Shown here piece after piece: positions 57,704 to 64,000 of a stretch of DNA of 64,000 nucleotides. A model generated the notes under the pieces. That model did not search any database and was not told where the DNA came from. It saw only the letters and a list, made by a program, of their open reading frames with translations. The DNA is from Shimia sp022448905 (GTDB taxonomy: Bacteria; Pseudomonadota; Alphaproteobacteria; Rhodobacterales; Rhodobacteraceae): assembly GCF_047126315.1 (NCBI RefSeq), contig NZ_CP138953.1, positions 3,534,001 through 3,598,000 on the forward strand, in the 5' to 3' direction. Numbering within the stretch: the first letter of the stretch is position 1; every line of letters begins with the position of its first letter. A program made the translations under genes and the position numbers.

Positions 57704-57720
57704 AACAGGCTGGGCGGCCC

Positions 57721-58737
57721 TTAGCCGCCCAGTGTCTTCAGATCCTCAAGAAGCGCCTTTGGCACCTCAACATATCCGCGCTCCGAATTGCGAGCCCGCG
57801 CCTCAAACCGGCGTTGAGACGGCAGCCGCGCGCCTTGCTCCAGAATATCTGCAAACAACCGCTCAGCCCGCGCATCATTATCCGCCACACGCCCACCGCT
57901 CAGGTGATACGGGTCAAACGCCAGAATGATCTGGCCATGATAGGGCGCTCCTCCCTGCCCTTCGGCAAAGGCCATGCTTTCCGCACTGGTGAGATCATCA
58001 ATCAGCGGCCCGGCCATCAACTCAATCATGATCGACAGCGCGGAGCCTTTGTAGCCGCCAAAGGTCAGCATCGCGCCATCCAACGCTGCCTGCGGGTCAG
58101 TGGTAGAATTGCCCTCGGCATCTACCGCCACGCCTTCCGGCAATGGTTTGCCCGCGCGCAAATACAGCTCGATCTCCCCTCGCGCAAAGCCGCTGGTGGC
58201 AAAGTCAAACGTAAACGGGTCTTTGCCCGCACGCGGCCAGGAAAACGCCAGGGGATTGGTCCCTAGCGTCCCTCGTTTGCCGCCCGCAGGCGCAACCCAG
58301 GAATGGCTCGGCACCATAGAAAGACCAGCCAGCCCTTCTTCGGACAACCGCTCCACTTCCGGCCAAAGGGCCGAAAAGTGGAAACAGTTGTTCACCGCCA
58401 TGGCCGCCATGCCAAATTTGCGCGCTTTTTCGATCAACAGCGGCATCGCCTCGTTCACCGCCAGAATAGACATCGCATTCCGCGCATCCACCCGCACAAT
58501 GGCCCCGTCGGACGGATCAATATGCGGCAAGGCATGGCCGTCGATCTTGCCCGCCTTCATGGTCTGGTGACACATGAACAAGCGAAACAAACCGTGGGAC
58601 TGACAATCATCGCGCTGACACTGATACAGCATCGAGGCAATCGCCGCGGCATGGCGCGGACCATAGCCCACGTCTGACAAGGTTTGCACCGAAAGCGCAC
58701 GCACCCCTTCCAGCGGCAACTGAACCATGTCCGTCAT
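57721..58737 (-). CDS. Ldh/malate dehydrogenase-like oxidoreductase, probable Delta1-pyrroline-2-carboxylate reductase
   Basis: 338 aa NAD(P)-dependent enzyme of the Ldh_2 family: SHGLFRLFMC, NNCFHFSALW (His), VAPAGGKRGTLGTNPLAF and MLTFGGYKGSALS. Members reduce pyrroline-2-carboxylate to L-proline, which completes a 3-hydroxyproline to proline route with the Ser/Thr dehydratase. Convergent to it; their ends are joined by a hairpin (57710-57717 with 57725-57732). ATG at 58737 is chosen; 25 codons are open upstream. A half operator lies at 58769-58780. Confidence 0.82.
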   Translation of the reverse strand: MTDMVQLPLEGVRALSVQTLSDVGYGPRHAAAIASMLYQCQRDDCQSHGLFRLFMCHQTMKAGKIDGHALPHIDPSDGAIVRVDARNAMSILAVNEAMPLLIEKARKFGMAAMAVNNCFHFSALWPEVERLSEEGLAGLSMVPSHSWVAPAGGKRGTLGTNPLAFSWPRAGKDPFTFDFATSGFARGEIELYLRAGKPLPEGVAVDAEGNSTTDPQAALDGAMLTFGGYKGSALSIMIELMAGPLIDDLTSAESMAFAEGQGGAPYHGQIILAFDPYHLSGGRVADNDARAERLFADILEQGARLPSQRRFEARARNSERGYVEVPKALLEDLKTLGG

Positions 58738-58768
58738 TCCAAGGTCTCCCAATCTGAGTAAGTGGATA

Positions 58769-58785
58769 TTGGATACAATAGACTC
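58769..58785 (-). promoter_or_regulatory. Operator-like site before the reductase gene
   Basis: TTGGATACAATAGACTC: the left half matches the cluster consensus TTGGATA-CAA-TATCCAA, the right half is degenerate. 32 bases upstream of the reductase start. A second half site TTGTATCCAA (58858-58867) lies 28 bases before the GntR start. Confidence 0.6.
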
Positions 58786-58894
58786 TTCCCTATTCTCAAG
58801 CCCTAAAACCACGATCCAGCTGCAAATCCTGTTGGAAAATCAGCGCCCAGCCGGTAGTTGTATCCAAAACACACCTTAGAACGAGGGACACGGC

Positions 58895-59572
58895 ATGGCT
58901 GGAAAGCGCGCGGTTACCAAACAAAGTCTGCCAGAGATGATCGCCAACGATCTGCGCGAGCGCATCCTCAGCGGCGACATGTCGGAAGGTGAGCCGATCC
59001 GTCAGGAAGCCCTCGCGGAGGAATACGACGTGTCCCGCATGCCGATCCGCGAGGCTCTCAAACGCTTGAACGCCGAAGGCCTCATCCAATGGGCCAACAA
59101 CCGTGGCGGCACGGTTACCAAGCATTCTATTGCCGAGATTGGCGAAATTTTTGATCTGCGTATCCTGATCGAGACCGACCTGTTCCGCCGCGCGATCCCT
59201 TTGATGTCTTTAGCAGATTTCAGTCTTTGTGAGAAAATCCTCGATCAAATGGAAACCTCTTATGATGAGGATGACGTGTCCCGCTGGGGCACACTCAATC
59301 ACGAATATCACGGCGCGCTTTATGCCGCTGCGGGTCGTGGCCTAACCAAAGACATCCTGGACCGTATCAACGTTCAATCAGACCGCTACGTGCGCCTACA
59401 TCTCAGCGTCATGGAACAACGGGAACCGGCCAAGGAAGAGCACCGCAATCTGCTCAAACTGGCGCGGGATCGGAATGTGGACGCCGCTTGTGATCTTCTG
59501 GCGGCCCATATCGAGCGCACCAAAACTGAGCTTCTGGAACTGATCGAAGCCAAACGCGCCATCGAAACCTAA
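58895..59572 (+). CDS. GntR-family (FCD) transcriptional regulator of the hydroxyproline cluster
   Basis: 225 aa. Winged helix: LPEMIANDLRERILSGDMSE, QEALAEEYDVSRMPIREAL, GTVTK. FCD effector domain follows (helical, ligand/metal residues D, H in EYH, H in EEH and H in AAH). Usually represses catabolic genes and is released by a pathway intermediate. A shared palindrome in front of four transcription units and before its own gene suggests it controls the whole set and itself. Confidence 0.9.
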   Translation: MAGKRAVTKQSLPEMIANDLRERILSGDMSEGEPIRQEALAEEYDVSRMPIREALKRLNAEGLIQWANNRGGTVTKHSIAEIGEIFDLRILIETDLFRRAIPLMSLADFSLCEKILDQMETSYDEDDVSRWGTLNHEYHGALYAAAGRGLTKDILDRINVQSDRYVRLHLSVMEQREPAKEEHRNLLKLARDRNVDAACDLLAAHIERTKTELLELIEAKRAIET

Positions 59573-59617
59573 GACACAAGCGCATTTTGCCGGATCGGAC
59601 TTGCACGCGCTACTAAA

Positions 59618-59634
59618 TTGGATACAATATCCAT
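59618..59634 (+). promoter_or_regulatory. Palindromic operator before the aldehyde dehydrogenase gene
   Basis: TTGGATACAATATCCAT, nearly perfect palindrome, 29 bases before the ATG at 59664. Same consensus as 49091-49111 and 49352-49368. Confidence 0.7.
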
Positions 59635-59663
59635 AACTGAGTTTTTTTAACAGCGAGTCCCAC

Positions 59664-61178
59664 ATGACTTTTGTTCCTCACGGCAACCACCTCATTGCTG
59701 GCACCTGGGTGTCGGGCGACACCAAATTTCCATCCGAGCCTGCGCATGGCCCCGCGCATGACTTCTCTGTCGGCACCGTCGACAACGTAGACGCCGCTGT
59801 GCAAGCGGCCGAAGACGCGTTCTGGAGTTTTGGCTACTCCACCCGCGCCGAGCGCGCCGCATTTCTGAACGCCATTGCCGATGAAATCGAGGCCCGCGCC
59901 GAGGCAATCACCCGGATTGGAACGCAAGAAACCGGCCTGCCCGAAGCCCGCCTGCAAGGCGAACGCGGTCGCACCACCGGACAGCTGCGCCTGTTTGCGG
60001 AGCACATCCTCAAAGGCGACTTCCTCGACCTGCGCCACGACCCCGCCTTGCCGGACCGTGCGCCCCTGCCACGGCCCGAGCTCAAAATGATGCAGCGTCC
60101 CATTGGCCCTGTCGCCGTGTTTGGCGCTTCCAACTTCCCGCTGGCCTTCTCCACCGCCGGAGGCGACACCGCCGCCGCATTGGCTGCCGGCTGCCCCGTT
60201 GTGGTCAAAGGCCACTCCGCCCACCCAGGCACCGGTGAAATCATCGCCGAAGCCATCCACGCGGCCATCAAGTCCTGCGACATCCATCCCGGCGTCTTCA
60301 GCCTGATTCAGGGCGGCAACCGCGCCGTTGGGTCTGCCTTGGTGCAACACCCGCTGATCAAAGCGGTGGGTTTCACCGGCTCCCTCGCCGGTGGCCGTGC
60401 CCTGTTTGACCTATGCGCCTCCCGCCCTGAACCGATCCCCTTCTTTGGCGAACTCGGCTCCGTGAACCCGATGTTCATCTTTGAAAACGCGCTGGCCAAC
60501 CGCCATGCGGAACTGGCAACCGGCTGGGCTGGCTCCCTCACCATGGGTGCGGGCCAATTCTGCACCAACCCCGGCATTGCCGTTGTTCTGGCTGGCAAAG
60601 ATGCTGAAACCTTCGCACAGGAAGCCACCACCGCACTGGCTGATCAGCCAGAGCAAACCATGCTCACCGACGGCATCGCCGCCGCCTACCGCAAAGGTCA
60701 AACGCTTGTGGCCGAAACAACCGGCGTTCAGGAACTGCTGAAAACCAGCTGCGACCTGCGCGGCGCCACGCCGTATCTCTACCAGACCACCGCACAGAAC
60801 TGGCTCGCCAACGAGGTGCTGGGCGAGGAAGTGTTTGGCCCGCTGGGCGTGATCCTGGCGGCGGAGAACCTGGACGAGATGCGAGCCGTCGCCAAACAGC
60901 TTCAAGGCCAGCTTACCTGCACCCTGCACATGGACGACGCCGACACCGCAGCCGCGCAAAGCCTGCTGCCCATTCTGGAACGCAAAGCAGGTCGCATTCT
61001 GGCCAATGGATTCCCAACCGGCGTTGAAGTCAGTGACACCATGGTGCACGGCGGCCCTTATCCGGCCTCCACAAACTTCGGTGCCACCTCTGTCGGCACC
61101 CTGTCCATCCGCCGTTTCCTGCGTCCGGTGTGCTACCAAAACCTGCCCGCAGCGCTGGACCCAACCAGACTAACCTAA
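59664..61178 (+). CDS. Aldehyde dehydrogenase, probable 2-oxoglutarate semialdehyde dehydrogenase
   Basis: 504 aa ALDH: PVAVFGASNFPLAFS (cofactor), FTGSLAGGRAL, catalytic Glu in FGELGSVNP, catalytic Cys in GAGQFCTNPG. The family of this sequence (with the N-terminal HGNHLIAGTWVSG) is the short-motif group of NADP-dependent ketoglutarate-semialdehyde dehydrogenases. It would finish trans-4-hydroxyproline breakdown to 2-oxoglutarate. Preceded by the operator and followed by a strong terminator. Confidence 0.87.
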   Translation: MTFVPHGNHLIAGTWVSGDTKFPSEPAHGPAHDFSVGTVDNVDAAVQAAEDAFWSFGYSTRAERAAFLNAIADEIEARAEAITRIGTQETGLPEARLQGERGRTTGQLRLFAEHILKGDFLDLRHDPALPDRAPLPRPELKMMQRPIGPVAVFGASNFPLAFSTAGGDTAAALAAGCPVVVKGHSAHPGTGEIIAEAIHAAIKSCDIHPGVFSLIQGGNRAVGSALVQHPLIKAVGFTGSLAGGRALFDLCASRPEPIPFFGELGSVNPMFIFENALANRHAELATGWAGSLTMGAGQFCTNPGIAVVLAGKDAETFAQEATTALADQPEQTMLTDGIAAAYRKGQTLVAETTGVQELLKTSCDLRGATPYLYQTTAQNWLANEVLGEEVFGPLGVILAAENLDEMRAVAKQLQGQLTCTLHMDDADTAAAQSLLPILERKAGRILANGFPTGVEVSDTMVHGGPYPASTNFGATSVGTLSIRRFLRPVCYQNLPAALDPTRLT

Positions 61179-61218
61179 GATCCGGCCAACCGGACCTATC
61201 CCAAAGACACCTCCCCAA

Positions 61219-61253
61219 GGGCGGCATCTCGCAAAGATGTCGCCCTTTTTTTT
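61219..61253 (+). terminator. Intrinsic terminator after the aldehyde dehydrogenase
   Basis: GGGCGGCATCT (61219-61229) pairs with AGATGTCGCCC (61235-61245) with one wobble, then TTTTTTTT. Confidence 0.85.
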
Positions 61254-61373
61254 GCGCCGCGCCCGCGCCTTTAGTCGCAGTTGCACTTCTCCCGCTTTCC
61301 AGTAGCTTACCAACCAGACCCGCAGCCAGTTTCAGCCAGCCCCCCTGTTCGTTACACATTCGGAGCGACCCTC

Positions 61374-62330
61374 ATGCGCCCCATTTCCCATGTTGACCGC
61401 GTTCTGGACGCTGCCTTTTCATCCTCTGCCGCCGCACACTCCCGCCTCGCCGCAAGCTGGCGCCGCTCCGCCCACAAACATGGGCTGGATCCGGCCTCCA
61501 AACGCGACGTTGCGCGTGTGCCCCAGGACTGCCTCAAGGACCGCCGCGCGGCGCTCGACACCTTTATGACTGTGGCCGCCCCACGCCTGGACGCGCTTTA
61601 TGCACTGGTCGGCCAATCCGGTTGCGGGGTGTTTTTGTCTGACGCCAAAGGCGTGATCCTCGACCAACGGCTCAGCGACGCCGACGCGCCAACCTTCGAC
61701 CACTGGGGCCTGTGCAACGGCGCGGATTGGAGCGAAGCCCAGGAAGGCACCAACGGCATTGGCACCTGCCTCACCGAAGGCCGCCGCCTCATCATCCACC
61801 GAGATGAACATTTCTTTGCCCGCAACACCGCGATGAGCTGCATCGACGCGCCAATCTACGGCAGCGACGGGTCGATTGTCGCCGCCCTCGATGTGTCATC
61901 CGCCCGCGCGGATCAAACCGAAGCCTTCAACCGCCTAATCGCCGCCCAAGTGGCTCAGACCGCCCGCGCCATCGAAGAAGCCCACTTCCGCGCCACTTTT
62001 CCCAACGCCCGCATTGTCGTCGCCGAAAGCGAAGACGCCGAAGCCGCCACCCTTCTGGCCATCGACAGCGACGATCTGGTGGTCGGCGCCACCCGCGAGG
62101 CCCGCCGGGTGTTTGGCATAGAAAGCAGCCCCGCACTCACGCCGCGCCCCGCCGCAGACATCCTGGGGCGCGAAGACGGCCCCACCGGGTTTGAGAAAGC
62201 CGAACGCGCCGCCGTGGTGCGGGCCATCGCCCGTGCGGACGGCAACATCAGCCAGGCAGCGCGCCAACTCGGTATTGGCCGCGCTACGCTCTATCGCCGC
62301 ATGAAACGCCTCGGCCTTAACGAAACGTAA
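61374..62330 (+). CDS. AcoR-like regulator: GAF and Fis-type HTH, no AAA+ domain
   Basis: 318 aa. A GAF-type sensor occupies residues 30-200 (WRRSAHKHGLDP; QEGTNGIGTCLTEGR; DAPIYGSDGSIVAALDVS), followed directly by a C-terminal Fis HTH (RADGNISQAARQLGIGRATLYRRMKRLG). The sigma-54 activating AAA+ domain of AcoR is missing, so it cannot activate sigma-54 polymerase by that route. It may act as a repressor or a conventional activator. ATG at 61374 is chosen. Downstream aldehyde dehydrogenase gene is the likely target. Confidence 0.85.
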   Translation: MRPISHVDRVLDAAFSSSAAAHSRLAASWRRSAHKHGLDPASKRDVARVPQDCLKDRRAALDTFMTVAAPRLDALYALVGQSGCGVFLSDAKGVILDQRLSDADAPTFDHWGLCNGADWSEAQEGTNGIGTCLTEGRRLIIHRDEHFFARNTAMSCIDAPIYGSDGSIVAALDVSSARADQTEAFNRLIAAQVAQTARAIEEAHFRATFPNARIVVAESEDAEAATLLAIDSDDLVVGATREARRVFGIESSPALTPRPAADILGREDGPTGFEKAERAAVVRAIARADGNISQAARQLGIGRATLYRRMKRLGLNET

Positions 62331-62333
62331 TCG

Positions 62334-62359
62334 AATGTGTCTCGCCCCTGAGACACATT
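62334..62359 (+). promoter_or_regulatory. Perfect 10-bp inverted repeat between the AcoR-like gene and the aldehyde dehydrogenase
   Basis: AATGTGTCTC (62334-62343), 6-base spacer, GAGACACATT (62350-62359), 3 bases past the regulator stop and 98 bases before the dehydrogenase start. No T-tract follows, so it looks more like a binding site of the Fis-type regulator than a terminator. Confidence 0.6.
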
Positions 62360-62457
62360 AAGACCTCGACCTTCTCTACCGCAGTGACCGCCTTTTTGGC
62401 CTGCGCCATCCTCCCGGCAATCCGATCGGAGGAGATCGGACCTAGAGGAGGACCACT

Positions 62458-63981
62458 ATGAACGACATGACACACACCGAGGCTGGCACTTACGTCTCAC
62501 CGTTTGCAGATCGCTACGACAACTTCATTGGCGGCGAATTTGTTGCACCGGTTAACGGCCGCTACTTTGACAACGTCACCCCGATCACCGGCGAGAAAGT
62601 CTGCGAAGTCGCCCGCTCCGACGCAGCCGACATCGAAAAAGCGCTGGACGCCGCGTACGCCGCCAAGGACGCCTGGGGCAAAACTTCCGCGGCTGAGCGA
62701 TCCAACCTACTGTTGAAAGTCGCGGACGCCATCGATGCCAACCTTGAACGTCTGGCCCAAGCGGAAACCTGGGACAACGGCAAGCCAATCCGCGAAACAA
62801 TGGCAGCGGACATTCCATTGTCTGCCGACCACTTCCGTTACTTCGCAGGCGTGCTGCGCGGTCAGGAAGGCAACATGTCCGAAATCGACGCGGACACCGT
62901 GGCCTATCACTTCCACGAGCCACTGGGCGTTGTTGGCCAGATCATCCCATGGAACTTCTCCATCCTGATGGCCGCCTGGAAACTGGCACCCGCTCTGGCC
63001 GCCGGCAACTGCATCGTGCTGAAGCCAGCAGAGCAGACCCCTGCCGCGATCATGATCCTCGCGGAAATTATGGCCGAGTACCTGCCTTCTGGCGTCCTGA
63101 ACATTGTGAACGGCTACGGTGTAGAAGTGGGCGCCCCACTGGCCAGCTCCAAGCGCATCGCCAAGATCGCTTTCACCGGCTCCACCGCGACCGGCAAGAA
63201 AATCATGGCCGCCGCCACGGACAACTTGATCCCGGTCACTTTGGAATTGGGCGGCAAATCGCCAAACATCTTCTTCTCCGATGTCATGGCCAAAGACGAC
63301 GCCTTCCTCGACAAAGCGGTCGAAGGCTTTGTGCTCTTTGCCTTCAACCAAGGCGAAGTCTGCACTTGCCCGTCCCGTGCGTTGATCCAAGAAGACATCT
63401 ACGAAGAGTTCATTAAACGCGCGATTGCCCGGGTGGAAGCCATCAAACAAGGTGACCCACGCAACCCGGAAACCATGGTGGGCGCGCAGGCCTCTGTAGA
63501 GCAGCAAGAGAAAATCCTCTCCTACCTGACCATCGGTGTGGAAGAAGGCGCCGAAGTGCTGACCGGCGGCGCAGCAGCCAAATTCAACGGCGAGCTTGCG
63601 GGCGGCAACTACATCCAGCCAACCATCCTGAAGGGCCACAATAAGATGCGCGTCTTCCAGGAAGAGATCTTTGGCCCGGTTGTCTCCGTGACCACGTTCA
63701 AAGACGAAGAAGAGGCGCTCGCGATTGCCAATGACACTATGTACGGTCTTGGCGCCGGAGTCTGGTCGCGTGACGCCAACACCTGCTATCGCTTTGGCCG
63801 CGCCATCGAGGCAGGACGCGTCTGGGTGAACAACTACCATGCCTACCCGGCCCACGCGGCCTTCGGTGGCTACAAGCAGTCCGGAATTGGCCGTGAGACC
63901 CACAAGATGATGCTGGACCACTACCAGCAGACCAAGAATATCCTGATGAGCTACAACCCAAACAAGTTGGGCTTCTTCTAG
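62458..63981 (+). CDS. Aldehyde dehydrogenase (acetaldehyde dehydrogenase-like)
   Basis: 507 aa ALDH of the ExaC/AcoD type: PWNFSILMAAWKLAPALAAG (cofactor), FTGSTATGKKIM, catalytic Glu in LELGGKSPN, Cys in GEVCTCPSR (second Cys adjacent), and C-terminal NNYHAYPAHAAFGGYKQSG. Oxidises short-chain aldehydes to acids with NAD. GAGGAGG lies upstream of the ATG. It is the only clear target of the AcoR-like regulator just upstream. Confidence 0.92.
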   Translation: MNDMTHTEAGTYVSPFADRYDNFIGGEFVAPVNGRYFDNVTPITGEKVCEVARSDAADIEKALDAAYAAKDAWGKTSAAERSNLLLKVADAIDANLERLAQAETWDNGKPIRETMAADIPLSADHFRYFAGVLRGQEGNMSEIDADTVAYHFHEPLGVVGQIIPWNFSILMAAWKLAPALAAGNCIVLKPAEQTPAAIMILAEIMAEYLPSGVLNIVNGYGVEVGAPLASSKRIAKIAFTGSTATGKKIMAAATDNLIPVTLELGGKSPNIFFSDVMAKDDAFLDKAVEGFVLFAFNQGEVCTCPSRALIQEDIYEEFIKRAIARVEAIKQGDPRNPETMVGAQASVEQQEKILSYLTIGVEEGAEVLTGGAAAKFNGELAGGNYIQPTILKGHNKMRVFQEEIFGPVVSVTTFKDEEEALAIANDTMYGLGAGVWSRDANTCYRFGRAIEAGRVWVNNYHAYPAHAAFGGYKQSGIGRETHKMMLDHYQQTKNILMSYNPNKLGFF

Positions 63982-64000
63982 GATCTCCTAACCCGTGAGG

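Noticed and set aside
62360..62457. Sigma-54 promoter before the last aldehyde dehydrogenase
   Set aside because: No GG-N10-GC element at the right spacing; the TTTTTGGCC segment does not complete a -24/-12.
62707..63921. 404-codon minus-strand frame
   Set aside because: Antisense to the acetaldehyde-type dehydrogenase, no plausible product.

Overview
The window looks like a chromosomal segment from a marine alphaproteobacterium of the Rhodobacterales (Roseobacter group). This rests on gene content: high-GC housekeeping genes, the mce/DUF1467 pair, a DUF1501/DUF1800 pair, small DUF6455 proteins, and large hydroxyproline and phosphonate-type uptake clusters. It is an inference from family knowledge; no 16S gene or database search supports it here. 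The window has no rRNA and no CRISPR array, and one tRNA (Gln).

Layout. 1-8 kb: a truncated AsmA-like gene, rimO, a DCC-family protein, four tandem DUF6455 Cys-rich proteins, a short YigZ/UPF0029 protein, an M48 lipoprotein protease, a DUF167 protein, a histone-deacetylase-like hydrolase, a nitroreductase and a CysZ-like membrane protein. 8-16 kb: DUF1467 and methylmalonyl-CoA epimerase, a response regulator, a GNAT acetyltransferase, DUF1501 and DUF1800 proteins, and aspS. 16-28 kb: overlapping pabB/pabC, carB with a strong terminator, a GH43 glycosidase whose start is separated from its catalytic N-terminus by a frameshift in an A7 tract, an Hsp70-like protein, a candidate ADP-ribosyltransferase-fold protein, a lipoprotein, an acyl-CoA dehydrogenase and tRNA-Gln.

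28-40 kb is an accessory island with lower GC than its surroundings. Two inverted 1505-bp IS3-family copies bound it. A 17-bp repeat of the tRNA-Gln 3' end recurs 4.7 kb downstream, followed in both places by the same 24-bp sequence, which suggests nested integration events. Cargo: a protein with a HEPN-type R-x4-H motif, a secreted polysaccharide-lyase-like protein, a 1045-aa RTX protein whose propeller retains every residue of the copper-radical (galactose oxidase) centre, a KTSC-like protein, a PAS/zinc-ribbon protein, and a chimeric IS remnant.

40-48 kb: a response regulator and hybrid histidine kinase lie divergent to a phnDCEE-type ABC transporter and a HAD-like protein; the SBP and the kinase could form one sensing unit.

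48-61 kb is a hydroxyproline catabolic regulon: M24 peptidase, polar amino-acid ABC transporter (SBP, two permeases, ATPase), DapA-like deaminase, 4-hydroxyproline epimerase, FAD dehydrogenase, enolase-superfamily enzyme, Ser/Thr proline-racemase-family dehydratase, pyrroline-2-carboxylate reductase-like enzyme, GntR regulator and a ketoglutarate-semialdehyde-type dehydrogenase. A shared palindrome (TTGGATACAATATCCAA-like) sits before each transcription unit and is the probable GntR operator. Together these genes could turn trans-4-hydroxyproline into 2-oxoglutarate and 3-hydroxyproline into proline. The window ends with an AcoR-like regulator lacking its AAA+ domain and an acetaldehyde-type dehydrogenase.
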